A stretch of DNA of 64,000 nucleotides from the NCBI RefSeq assembly GCF_002177135.1, contig NZ_MWPH01000001.1, positions 744,001 through 808,000 on the forward strand, given 5' to 3'. Made by a program: the position numbers and the translations under genes. Under the pieces are notes generated by a model. The model was not told the origin of the DNA and did not search any database. It was given only the letters and a program-made list of their open reading frames with translations. Source of the DNA: Natronolimnobius baerhuensis. Lineage in GTDB: Archaea; Halobacteriota; Halobacteria; Halobacteriales; Natrialbaceae. Below are positions 1-7,536 of this stretch, one piece after another (within the stretch, counting starts at the first letter, position 1; each line of letters begins with the position of its first letter).

Positions 1-451
1 GATCGCAACGGACGAAACCGTCTCGACGTACGAACTCAGCGGCGGCGAACGGCGGCTCATCGACCGAGACGTAACGCTCCCTACAGAGCCCGTCGTCTAC
101 GGCTTCGGCGGACGCGTTCCCGACTGGACGGACTCCTTCGAGTCCTACGCCCGCGAAATCGAGTCCGAACTCAAACTCCGCTACGGCGGTGCGATGATCG
201 GCGACGTCAATCAGGTGCTGACCTACGGCGGGATCTTCGGCTACCCCGGCCTCGAGTCTGCACCAGATGGCAAGCTTCGGCTGCAGTTCGAAGGCAATCC
301 AATCGGCTATATTCTCGAGCGAGCAGGCGGGCGCTCCTCGGATGGCGAGCAGTCGCTGCTCTCTGTCGAGCCGACCGCGCTCCATCAGCGAACACCGGTG
401 TTCGTCGGCAACGACGACCTAATCGAGCGCCTCGAGTCGGAACTCGAGTGA
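1..451 (+). CDS. fbp: class I fructose-1,6-bisphosphatase, C-terminal part (start lies left of the window)
   Basis: The frame is open from base 2 to the TGA at 449-451 and gives 149 residues. It carries the C-terminal signatures of class I FBPase: [16 protein letters not shown], then [13 protein letters not shown], then [13 protein letters not shown] near the end. In the known family these form the sugar-phosphate and active-site end of the protein. The enzyme hydrolyses fructose 1,6-bisphosphate to fructose 6-phosphate in gluconeogenesis, in the cytoplasm. The N-terminal metal-binding half is outside the window, so completeness cannot be judged. The next genes are convergent to it. Confidence 0.93.
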   Translation, partial: IATDETVSTYELSGGERRLIDRDVTLPTEPVVYGFGGRVPDWTDSFESYAREIESELKLRYGGAMIGDVNQVLTYGGIFGYPGLESAPDGKLRLQFEGNPIGYILERAGGRSSDGEQSLLSVEPTALHQRTPVFVGNDDLIERLESELE

Positions 452-573
452 CGAGTCCCTGTTTCGCCTGCGGTCAAAAATCGCCCTGGAGGTTCAAGCG
501 CGCTGTTTTTGCACGCGAGAGTACTGAAGGACGGCATCCTGAGTCGCGTTCGATCCGGTCGGAGGAGGGATGC

Positions 574-804
574 TCAGTCGGTTCCAGTTCTGTCTCCCCA
601 CGCAGCAGTGATCGTGACGTAGACTGCGATTCCAGCCAGCAACAGCGCGTAGAACGCCCAGCGCGGCCAGGCGGTTCCGAGAAACAGCAGCGTCAGAAAC
701 ACTACCCAGAGGGTGACGATGAACAGGTCGGCGACGATTCGAACGCTGGTGCTAAACAGTGTCGAGAGGGAGCCGCCGTCGGACGTGGAATTCGGTGTAG
801 ACAT
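574..804 (-). CDS. small two-helix membrane protein, function unknown
   Basis: This 76-residue protein has two hydrophobic stretches: about residues 22-46 (contains LFIVTLWVVFLTLLFLG) and about 49-69 (contains FYALLLAGIAVYVTI). A short Ser/Thr-rich N-terminus precedes them, so it should be an integral membrane protein. It starts 10 bases after the stop of the upstream protease-like gene on the same strand and is probably co-transcribed with it. I recognise no family and assign no function. Confidence 0.65.
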   Translation of the reverse strand: MSTPNSTSDGGSLSTLFSTSVRIVADLFIVTLWVVFLTLLFLGTAWPRWAFYALLLAGIAVYVTITAAWGDRTGTD

Positions 805-814
805 CGTCAGATGG

Positions 815-1999
815 TCAGAAGTGATATCCCTGCGTTTCGGTCAGATGGTACGCGCTGACGCCCCAGACGTAGCTCTGGCCAGGCCACCAGGTACGGGCGT
901 TGTTGAACCCGGCAACGAGTACCGTGTCGTCATCACCCTCGGGATCCGGATAGTAGCTCACGGAGCCGCTATCGCCATCCGTCAGATCCATTTCGCCACC
1001 CCAACGGATCTGGCCGCGCCGACAGAAGTCGTCCGTAAAGCAGGTCACGGCGTCGATTCCCTGCACTCGACCCGTCGTGTGTCCGGTCAACGCCCCGACC
1101 TTCTCGAGTTCTTCGTCACGGGCAACGAGGTCAGCGAGGCCGAACTTTGTGAGTTGGCCGTTTACGCGAACCGACTCCGGCGCGTCGATCCAACTCGAGG
1201 GCTGGAGACCATCGCCGTCTGCTGGTGAGACGGCGACGACGTCTTCGACGGGAAATGCCTGTTCGACAGCGCCCAATGTGAAGAGGTCACCACCCTGAAC
1301 GGGGAGTGTGACGCGCTCTCCGATTGGCGCGCCGTCGATATCGAAGGCGTGCTCAGCCGTTGCGAAAAAGGCACGTTCATCCACGGGATCATACAGCGCT
1401 GGCGACAGGGTTGCTAGACTCGAGGGCGTCTCACAGGCGACACCGCTTGGGGGGCCGTCTGCTGGGATCTGACTGGCAAAACGAGGGCGTGCAGTTGATA
1501 GATCTGGCCCCTCCTCAATCGATTCGATCTCGATGAGTGTCTGGGGGTTGATCGAGATGTCTTCGGCGAACTCGGAGATCGCATCCGGAATCGAGTCCGC
1601 ATCGCTCGAGATGCCAATCGAGACGGAGGCCGTCCCGCTGTCGTAGCTGCCGGGGACGACAGCACTGCCGAGATAGCCGGTAAACGCCCGTTTGGCCAGT
1701 TTCTCGTTCAGGTTGGTTGCCGTCTCGACAGCAGCGTACCAGTCGGCGGGCACGTCTCGCGTTCGCTCCGTCAGCGAGTAGGGGTCCGCGGGATCCTCAC
1801 GAACCAGTGCCGTCACGACCGGGACCTCCCCATCGTCTGCCGAGAGGAAGTCTTCGACGCCGAGGAAGTGGGCCATTCCGAGGGCGTACCCACCGGTCAC
1901 CAGGGTCCGCACAAATTCACGGCGATCCATTCCCGCCTCGAGGCGGTCACGAAGCGACGCAAGCCGCCTGACGGTACTCTCCGGTTCAGTATCAGACAT
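815..1999 (-). CDS. Tat-type exported protein with a trypsin-like (chymotrypsin-fold) protease signature
   Basis: The ATG at 1999 is preferred to the one at 2029 because a purine-rich AGGAGAG lies just before it; this gives 394 residues. Residues 24-47 begin with MDRREFVRTL and continue hydrophobically, like a twin-arginine signal. The C-terminal half shows what looks like a His-Asp-Ser triad of the trypsin fold: TAEH (His217), EDVVAV (Asp253) and DGDSGS (Ser344). KVGALTGHTTGRVQG (residues 300-314) resembles the alpha-lytic/streptogrisin-type strand before the active Ser. What is seen is the order and spacing of these motifs; peptidase activity is inferred. Residues 50-180 match nothing I know. 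Two Cys (320, 326) could form a disulfide outside the cell. A small membrane protein gene follows 10 bases downstream. Confidence 0.7.
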   Translation of the reverse strand: MSDTEPESTVRRLASLRDRLEAGMDRREFVRTLVTGGYALGMAHFLGVEDFLSADDGEVPVVTALVREDPADPYSLTERTRDVPADWYAAVETATNLNEKLAKRAFTGYLGSAVVPGSYDSGTASVSIGISSDADSIPDAISEFAEDISINPQTLIEIESIEEGPDLSTARPRFASQIPADGPPSGVACETPSSLATLSPALYDPVDERAFFATAEHAFDIDGAPIGERVTLPVQGGDLFTLGAVEQAFPVEDVVAVSPADGDGLQPSSWIDAPESVRVNGQLTKFGLADLVARDEELEKVGALTGHTTGRVQGIDAVTCFTDDFCRRGQIRWGGEMDLTDGDSGSVSYYPDPEGDDDTVLVAGFNNARTWWPGQSYVWGVSAYHLTETQGYHF

Positions 2000-2519
2000 A
2001 CGCTCTCCTGGTCCCGAATTTTGGTGCACCCCGTTACGCCAAAGCTAATGTTCACGTACACGGGGTAGTCGAAAGCTACCACTGCTACACCGATTTGGGA
2101 TATAGCAATACTGCCTGCAGATGCTGAATCGGGAGACACGGAGGCGGCGACGCGTCTCACGCTCGAGTTGCGTCCCCGCCACACTGTCTGTGAGAACCAG
2201 TCTGGGCCAACGTTTCATCAAGTTATTATACCCGATATAAAAACGCCACGCGTGAATGCGAGCGTTCGTAGCGTCGCCCGGTTGAGATGTAGCTGTCTCC
2301 GTGCTGGTGACCACGGGGGCAGTGACACTCGACAGGTTCGCGCCATCTCCTCGACACGAACCCTCCTCATCCGTCCACTCCTCGACCGCCGACCGCGGTG
2401 ATCGATGACTGTTTCGGCGCGAACCTCTCTCCTCTGTGTCTTCACACCGCGAGCGTCGCCGTCCTCTCAGATGGCGACAGCGCGCTGGCTTTTTGAGCAC
2501 GCCCATCACAGCAGGTGGT
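2000..2519. other. intergenic region between the protease-like gene and the acyl-CoA carboxylase gene
   Basis: The two flanking genes are divergent. I see no convincing small gene: the short frames here lack acidic haloarchaeal composition and family resemblance. Left edge: the purine-rich AGGAGAG ribosome-binding site of the protease-like gene. Middle: an A/T-rich patch at 2221-2244 with GATATAAAAAC, the best TATA candidate for the carboxylase gene, which would leave a leader of about 250 bases. Right edge: AGGTGG directly before the ATG at 2520. Confidence 0.5.
2234..2244 (+). promoter_or_regulatory. candidate TATA box for the acyl-CoA carboxylase gene
   Basis: GATATAAAAAC is the strongest archaeal TATA-like element in this GC-rich intergenic region. 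It lies in the only A/T-rich patch and faces the carboxylase gene. The distance to the start codon (about 275 bases) is long for a haloarchaeon, so an unnoticed closer promoter is possible. Confidence 0.35.
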
Positions 2520-4313
2520 ATGAGAGTCCGTATCGCACCGGGAGCGACCGAGGACGAAGCCTCGGCGATTGCAACCGCGCTGGCAACACATCTCGGTGAC
2601 AGTGTCGACGTATACGTTGGCGATGCAACCGAGCCAGCGGCGACTCACGAGTACGATCCAACCGACGACACCCACTCGGCGACGGCCAACGCTGACGGCT
2701 CTACAGCCCAGCACGCGACAGCATCATCCACGGAGTCACTCGGCCCAACCGACCGCGAACGAGCGCTCGAGGCCGAGATCGAAGACATTCTCGAGGGCGG
2801 CCCCAAAAAGTATCGTGAGGGGTTAGACGAGAAACTGTTCGTCCGCGACCGCCTCGAGTTGTGGTTCGGCGGCGCGGACGACGCCTTTCTGTTCGAGGAC
2901 GGGACGTTCGCGGCGTTCGACGACTGGCATCCCGACGGGGCGGGCGAGGAAACGGACGACCGACTGCCGGCGGACGGACTGATTACGGGTGGGGCGACCT
3001 TCGAGGGCCGGGACCTGCACTTTATGGCCAACGACTACACCGTCAAGCGGGGTAGCATGGCCGCGAAAGGCGTCGATAAGTTCCTCCAGATGCAACAGCG
3101 CGCGCTGAAGACGGGGCGGCCAGTGCTCTATCTGATGGACTCCTCGGGCGGCCGAATCGACCAGCAGACTGGCTTTTTCGCCAATCGCGAGGGGATCGGC
3201 AAGTACTACTACAACCACTCGATGCTCTCCGGACGCGTCCCACAGATCTGCGTGCTCTACGGCCCGTGTATTGCCGGTGCGGCCTACACGCCCGTCTTTG
3301 CGGACTTCACCATCATGGTCGAAAACATGTCCGCGATGGCCATCGCGAGCCCTCGGATGGTTCAGATGGTCACCGGCGAAGACATCTCGCTCGAGGAGTT
3401 AGGCGGCCCCGAAGTCCACGCCCGCGAGTCCGGTTCTGCGGATCTCGTTGCAAAAGACGAGGAACATGCCCGCGAACTCGTCGCGCAGTTGCTGACGTAC
3501 CTGCCGGACAACGCCGACGAGAAACCGCCACAGCAAGCCGGCACAGCACCGGCGAAATCGCCCGAGGGCATTGACGCGGTCGTCCCCCAGCGGCCGAACG
3601 AAAGCTACGACATGACCGACGTCATCGAGCGACTCGTCGACGACGGCTCCATCCTCGAGTTGCGCCCGGAGTACGGCGGGGAGATCCTGACGGCGTTCGC
3701 ACGGATCGACGGCCGGCCAATCGGAATCGTCGCGAACCAGCCGGCTCAGCGAGCGGGGGCGATCTTCCCCGATGCTGCCGAGAAGGCCGCCCAGTTCATC
3801 TGGACGGCGGATGCGTTCAACGTTCCACTGTTGTATCTCTGTGATACGCCCGGCTTTATGGCCGGTTCGCAAGTCGAAAAAGACGGCATCTTGGAACAGG
3901 GCAAGAAACTGATCTACGCGACGTCCGCTGCGACCGTTCCCCAACAGACCGTCGTCGTGCGCAAGGCCTACGGCGCGGGAATCTACGCGATGGGCGGGCC
4001 GGCCTACGACCCCGAAAGCGTCATCGGACTGCCCTCCGGAGAAATCGCGATTATGGGTCCGGAAGCGGCGATCAACGCCGTCTACGCTCGCAAACTCTCT
4101 GAAATCGACGACCCCGAAGAGCGAGCCAAACGCGAACAGGAACTCCGTGAGGAGTACCGCGAAGATATCGACGTCCACCGAATGGCCAGCGAAGTTGTCA
4201 TCGACGAACTCATCCCGCCGAGTCGACTCCGCGATGAGCTCGCTGCTCGTTTTGCGTTCTACGAAGACGTCGAGAAATCCCTTCCTGACAAAAAGCACGG
4301 GACGGTGCTGTAG
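2520..4313 (+). CDS. acyl-CoA carboxylase, carboxyltransferase (beta) subunit with N-terminal extension
   Basis: The protein has 597 residues from the ATG at 2520. Starts further upstream would add a Arg-rich, non-haloarchaeal-looking stretch. Both halves of a biotin-dependent carboxyltransferase are present: DSSGGRIDQQTGFF near residue 205, the oxyanion loop GPCIAGAAYTP near 247, NQPAQRAGAIFP near 405, CDTPGFMAGS near 441 and YGAGIYAMGGPAYDP near 483. It transfers carboxyl from carboxybiotin to an acyl-CoA (propionyl- or acetyl-CoA; the substrate cannot be decided here). The first 95 residues are extra relative to typical 510-520-residue beta subunits. They start with a 35-residue segment (MRVRIAPGATEDE...) like a small epsilon-type subunit, followed by an acidic linker. 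No biotin-carrier gene is adjacent. Confidence 0.9.
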   Translation: MRVRIAPGATEDEASAIATALATHLGDSVDVYVGDATEPAATHEYDPTDDTHSATANADGSTAQHATASSTESLGPTDRERALEAEIEDILEGGPKKYREGLDEKLFVRDRLELWFGGADDAFLFEDGTFAAFDDWHPDGAGEETDDRLPADGLITGGATFEGRDLHFMANDYTVKRGSMAAKGVDKFLQMQQRALKTGRPVLYLMDSSGGRIDQQTGFFANREGIGKYYYNHSMLSGRVPQICVLYGPCIAGAAYTPVFADFTIMVENMSAMAIASPRMVQMVTGEDISLEELGGPEVHARESGSADLVAKDEEHARELVAQLLTYLPDNADEKPPQQAGTAPAKSPEGIDAVVPQRPNESYDMTDVIERLVDDGSILELRPEYGGEILTAFARIDGRPIGIVANQPAQRAGAIFPDAAEKAAQFIWTADAFNVPLLYLCDTPGFMAGSQVEKDGILEQGKKLIYATSAATVPQQTVVVRKAYGAGIYAMGGPAYDPESVIGLPSGEIAIMGPEAAINAVYARKLSEIDDPEERAKREQELREEYREDIDVHRMASEVVIDELIPPSRLRDELAARFAFYEDVEKSLPDKKHGTVL

Positions 4314-4588
4314 CCTCGAGAGATCGACTATTCAGCCGGTATAACCACTCCCTTCTCACTGGTCAGCAGCGCTTACCGCGAGCGCTCGCGTTCTACGGCT
4401 GCCATAACAATACTGGCAGTACTGGAACCGCTGCGTGCGGCCCTGTCGCACGCTCCGATGGTTCCCGCCACCCTGTACGGTTGCTGTACCGATATCCGGT
4501 GGACCCGCAGAACGGTCGCGGTTGCGCCGGAGATGACCTACAACAGTCCGTATTGTGGCAAGTCCGGTTCGACTCCGGACGAGCGCGT
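4314..4588. other. structured intergenic region with two hairpins
   Basis: No gene is seen. A perfect 6-bp hairpin (CTGCCA 4399-4404 with TGGCAG 4414-4419) and the 12-base palindrome GCGAGCGCTCGC (4378-4389) follow the carboxylase gene. A tRNA T-arm-like hairpin sits at 4562-4580. Either the first could help end the carboxylase transcript, or part of the stretch could be a structured RNA; nothing decides between these. Confidence 0.4.
4562..4580 (+). other. isolated tRNA T-arm-like hairpin
   Basis: GTCCGG and CCGGAC pair perfectly (6 bp) around TTCGACT, which fits the T-loop consensus TTCRANY at every position. No D-arm, no anticodon arm with U33 and no matching acceptor strand lie at normal distance, so it is not a complete tRNA. 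It ends nine bases before the start codon of the next gene. Confidence 0.4.
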
Positions 4589-4939
4589 ATGAGTTCCGAC
4601 GGTGCCTACAGACACCATTCGCTGCCGATTGACGTCACACCAGTCCAACTCGAGCGAGCGCTCTGGGTGCTCGTCGCCATTTCGCTGGTCGGCGATGTCG
4701 TGACGACGTTCATCGGCTTGCACCTGGGGCTGGCCGAATCGAACCCGATTGCGCGCGGCGCAATCGAGGGCTACGGGCTCGCGGGTATGCTTGTCCTGAA
4801 GGCGTTCGCAATCGGCGTTGGGCTGGTCTGTCGCCCACTGCTGCCTCGAGCGTACCGGCCAATCGTCCCCGCCGGCCTCGCGCTCCCATGGCTCCTCGCC
4901 GTATTCATCAATATGTACATGATCTCGCTGGTGATCTGA
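4589..4939 (+). CDS. small haloarchaeal integral membrane protein, function unknown
   Basis: The 116-residue protein starts at the ATG at 4589; the earlier start at 4481 would run through the T-arm-like hairpin. It has three hydrophobic segments, about residues 20-42 (WVLVAISLVGDVVTTFIGL), 60-80 (MLVLKAFAIGVGLV) and 92-114 (AGLALPWLLAVFINMYMI). The first contains a DVVTTF.GL...ESNP pattern typical of the DUF5658-like haloarchaeal membrane proteins (family recalled from memory, not searched). It ends one base before the convergent acetyltransferase gene. Confidence 0.7.
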   Translation: MSSDGAYRHHSLPIDVTPVQLERALWVLVAISLVGDVVTTFIGLHLGLAESNPIARGAIEGYGLAGMLVLKAFAIGVGLVCRPLLPRAYRPIVPAGLALPWLLAVFINMYMISLVI

Positions 4940-5578
4940 TCAGTCGCGAAACTGTACCGTCAGATCGGATCGATTGTCGGCCCACTCCTCGCTCGAGATC
5001 GTATACCGATAGCAGTCAGCCGGGTCGCCGTCGATCACGATATGGTTGCGAATGCACCCGTCGCGACGCCCGCCGTGGGCCTCGACATATTTCTCTATTG
5101 CGCGGATCGACTGGTCGTTATCGACGTGGACAGCAGTTGCGACGACCTCGAGATCGAGGCGGTCGAATGCGAGCTCGAGGAATGCGGCGGCGCGTTCGCC
5201 GGAGTAGCCCCGGCCCCAGAACCGTTTTCGGAACCAGACGCCCATCGTCATCGTGCGTTTCTCCCAGTCGATGCCGAAACCGCCAGTGCCCGCAATGTCG
5301 CCGGCACCGTCTGCTGTGGCGTCTATCGCGTCACCTCGCGGTCGAATCAGATACGAGACGCCGTCGGCGTCCTCGTACTGTTCGCTCACGCGCTCGATGA
5401 ACTCCTGGGCCTCCTTTGGCGTCTCGTGTGGATCCCAGGTCATGTACTCGGTGATCTCGTCGATTCCGGGATCCGACGAACAGATCTCATAGAGGTCGAA
5501 GACGTCGACCGACTCGGGACGAATTGCGTCGAATCGTAACCGGTCCGTCTTGATCGTCTCCGGGAGCAACTCACCCAT
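4940..5578 (-). CDS. GNAT-family N-acetyltransferase, RimJ/RimL type
   Basis: The ATG at 5578 gives 212 residues starting MGELLPETIKTDRLRFD, the usual opening of RimJ/RimL-like acetyltransferases. The middle part GTGGFGIDWEKRTMTMGVWFRKRFWGRGYS matches strands 4-5 and the acetyl-CoA pyrophosphate loop (R-x-x-G-x-G/S, here RFWGRGYSGE). A helix follows (AAAFLELAFDRLDLEVV) and then the C-terminal AIEKYVEAHGG region. It would transfer acetyl from acetyl-CoA to an amine, perhaps a protein N-terminus; the substrate is unknown. It is convergent with the small membrane-protein gene. Confidence 0.87.
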   Translation of the reverse strand: MGELLPETIKTDRLRFDAIRPESVDVFDLYEICSSDPGIDEITEYMTWDPHETPKEAQEFIERVSEQYEDADGVSYLIRPRGDAIDATADGAGDIAGTGGFGIDWEKRTMTMGVWFRKRFWGRGYSGERAAAFLELAFDRLDLEVVATAVHVDNDQSIRAIEKYVEAHGGRRDGCIRNHIVIDGDPADCYRYTISSEEWADNRSDLTVQFRD

Positions 5579-5652
5579 AGCAGTCCTGTTGAGTGGGTGT
5601 ACAAAATTCTTGCCGGTGGTTTGTGAGTTACTGACACGCGATAGATGGTGGG

Positions 5653-6267
5653 TCAACTCGAGTGCGTTTCCTCGAGTGTGCGCCGCCAGGCTCGGACCTC
5701 CGCAAGAACGGTCTGCCAGTGCTCGCTCGAGCCCGGAACAGCCGGCCGCCCGTCGCTATCGTCGTCCTCAGACTGGGTCACGGACTCGAGCGATGCCTGT
5801 ACCGTCGCTGGTCCCTCGACATTCCAAAAGGACAGCATCGAGCCGCTTGCGGTCTCGAGCGTGACCGTCCCGTAGTCGGCCACCCGACCGAGTGCGTGCT
5901 GGCTGCGGGTCGTATTCTGGACGCGCTCGAGTCCGACGACGCGAACAGAGAGTCCAAGGACGCCGCTACGGATTGCAACGCGGTGAGTCGTCACGACGAA
6001 CGCCGTCCGCGTCACCTGTGCATACTGCCAGATTGCGGGTGCAACGAACACCGGAATCCAGAGCAAGCCAAGCAGCGAGAGAACGTCGATCCAGACGGCG
6101 ATGCTGACAACGAGCGACCCGACAAGAGCGAGTGCGAGCCACGGATAGATGGTCTGTATGCGTGGCCCCGTCTGGACGCGAATCTCCTCGTCGGGTTCGA
6201 GGACGAGCCACTCAAGGGCGGTCGCATCGACGGAGCGGTCACGCCTCTCGTTAGCGGGCTCCGTCAT
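5653..6267 (-). CDS. bacterial-type PH (bPH2/YdbS-like) membrane protein
   Basis: This 204-residue protein has two adjacent membrane helices near residues 42-85 (LALALVGSLVVSIAVW and LLGLLWIPVFVAPAIW). A bPH2 domain follows, with FVVTTHRVAIRSGVLGLSVRVVGLERVQNT and YGTVTLETASG, the standard pattern of this family. Its ATG overlaps the TGA of the preceding PH-domain gene by four bases, so the two are translationally coupled and may form a hetero-complex, as YdbS/YdbT-type pairs often do. The function is unknown; the C-terminal 45 residues are probably disordered. Confidence 0.85.
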   Translation of the reverse strand: MTEPANERRDRSVDATALEWLVLEPDEEIRVQTGPRIQTIYPWLALALVGSLVVSIAVWIDVLSLLGLLWIPVFVAPAIWQYAQVTRTAFVVTTHRVAIRSGVLGLSVRVVGLERVQNTTRSQHALGRVADYGTVTLETASGSMLSFWNVEGPATVQASLESVTQSEDDDSDGRPAVPGSSEHWQTVLAEVRAWRRTLEETHSS

Positions 6268-6920
6268 CGTGATCGTGGCCCGCTCGAGCCCGTTTGCGTC
6301 GTCTCGCGGTCCGTTCCTGGGATGTCGTGACTCGAGTCGCCATCAGGCGTTCGACGCGACGAGTTTGTTGAATCCTCGAGCAGCGTCCGGATCTCGCGCA
6401 GTTCGGTGCAAATCTCCTCGAGCACCTCGTCGGCCGGTCGGTCGGCGTCACGGTCTCGAGAACCTGCACTCGAGCGTGAGCGCTTTCGCTGCTCGCCGAT
6501 CAGGTGCTGGACGTCCCGTGGCTCCGATACGGACGAAAACGCCATTTCGACGCCAGCGCCACCCGCCGTACTGACTTCGACGGTGCCGTAGCCGAAGTGG
6601 TTCCCGAGCGCTGACTGCGTGTAGGAGATATCTTGGACTTTCTCGTGTTCGATTCGTTTGACATCCCGCGAGAGTACACCGGATTTCCGGTAGAGCGCTC
6701 GCGTCGTGACGACGTAGCTCGTGTTCGTAATCCGCAGGTATTCGCCGACGATGATGAGTATCCCGATCAGGATGATGGCGAGTGGAATCCCGATCAGAAA
6801 CGCCGGGAGCAGTGTTCGACGATCCGGCCCGCCGGCCCAGACGATTTCCTCGCCGTCCTCGAGCGAGAGCCACTCGAGGTCGCCGGCGGTTGGGTCGGTC
6901 GTCGGTGCGTCAGTTGCCAT
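6264..6920 (-). CDS. bacterial-type PH (bPH2/YdbS-like) membrane protein
   Basis: The 218-residue protein begins MATDAPTT; an alternative ATG lies three codons upstream at 6929. It is a paralogue of its downstream neighbour. A conserved opening DLEWLSLEDGEEIVWAGG is followed by a helical hairpin (LPAFLIGIPLAIILIGILII) and a PH domain with YVVTTRALYRKSGVLSRDVKRI and FGYGTVEVSTAGG. The C-terminus ends in a short helix ADEVLEEICTELREIRTLLE. The chosen ATG overlaps the stop of the maoC gene by 11 bases (6910-6920), which ties the three genes into one operon. Confidence 0.85.
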   Translation of the reverse strand: MATDAPTTDPTAGDLEWLSLEDGEEIVWAGGPDRRTLLPAFLIGIPLAIILIGILIIVGEYLRITNTSYVVTTRALYRKSGVLSRDVKRIEHEKVQDISYTQSALGNHFGYGTVEVSTAGGAGVEMAFSSVSEPRDVQHLIGEQRKRSRSSAGSRDRDADRPADEVLEEICTELREIRTLLEDSTNSSRRTPDGDSSHDIPGTDRETTQTGSSGPRSR

Positions 6921-7386
6921 TGTCGGCACCTCCCTCGGCGTGGTCGCGTTTCAGTGAAAGCACGGTTCGGTCGAACGAACACACGAGGTCGTCGTCCTGA
7001 TTGAACGCCTCGACGGTCATCGTGACGACGCCGCGCTCGCCGTCGCTGGTCTCGCGTTTGTCCGTCACGGTCGACTGGGCACGGATCGTATCGCCGTGAC
7101 AGACAGGCTCTGGGTGTTCGACATCGTCGTAGGAGAGGTTCGCGACGATAGTGCCATCAGTGGTCTCGGGAATCGAGATGCCAACCGCAAGCGACAGCGT
7201 GTAGAGGCCGTTGACTACTCGCTCGCCGAACTGTGTGTCAGCGGCAAACTCGGCGTCGAGATGCAACGGCTGCTGATTCATCGTTAGATCGCAAAAGCGC
7301 TGATTGTCGCTCTCGGAGATCGTCCGTCGGCGCTCGTGTGAAATCGTCTCGCCGACCGCGAACTCCTCGTAGTACCGTCCGGTCAT
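6910..7386 (-). CDS. MaoC-like hot-dog-fold hydratase/dehydratase
   Basis: The ATG at 7386 gives 158 residues beginning MTGRYYEEFAVGETISHERRR, the normal start of MaoC proteins. The hydratase segment reads ISESDNQRFCDLTMNQQPLHLDAEFA. The His is kept, but the Asp of the classical G-D-x-N-P-x-H motif is replaced by Asn (TMNQQPLH), as in the mesaconyl-CoA/beta-methylmalyl-CoA branch of the family. The C-terminal strand RGVVTMTVEAFNQDD is typical. A CoA-ester hydratase is likely and the exact substrate is unknown. It is the first gene of an operon with two PH-domain proteins, an odd functional mix. Confidence 0.85.
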   Translation of the reverse strand: MTGRYYEEFAVGETISHERRRTISESDNQRFCDLTMNQQPLHLDAEFAADTQFGERVVNGLYTLSLAVGISIPETTDGTIVANLSYDDVEHPEPVCHGDTIRAQSTVTDKRETSDGERGVVTMTVEAFNQDDDLVCSFDRTVLSLKRDHAEGGADNGN

Positions 7387-7536
7387 GTATTCGTCGTCGC
7401 AGATCCGGACTAAAAAGCTACTGCTGGGGTGCGTGCCTGGAAACGGCACCCAAATCGTCCCCGAACAGCGACAACCGAAACGCCTTTTCTGACTGCACGT
7501 GAGTGTCATCATACCAACTGCTCGAGTCGATTCATA

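Noticed and set aside
3399-4298. A 299-codon reading frame opposite the acyl-CoA carboxylase gene
   Set aside because: It is the antisense shadow of a strongly conserved gene; high GC content and codon bias create such long frames. No family resemblance.
4382-4587. An intron-containing tRNA from GCGCTCG (4382-4388) to its complement CGAGCGC (4580-4586)
   Set aside because: The ends pair and a T-arm is present, but bases 8-9 are not T-A/G, the apparent D-loop would need a 31-base loop, and no anticodon loop with U33 exists. GCGCTCG is also a common word in this genome.
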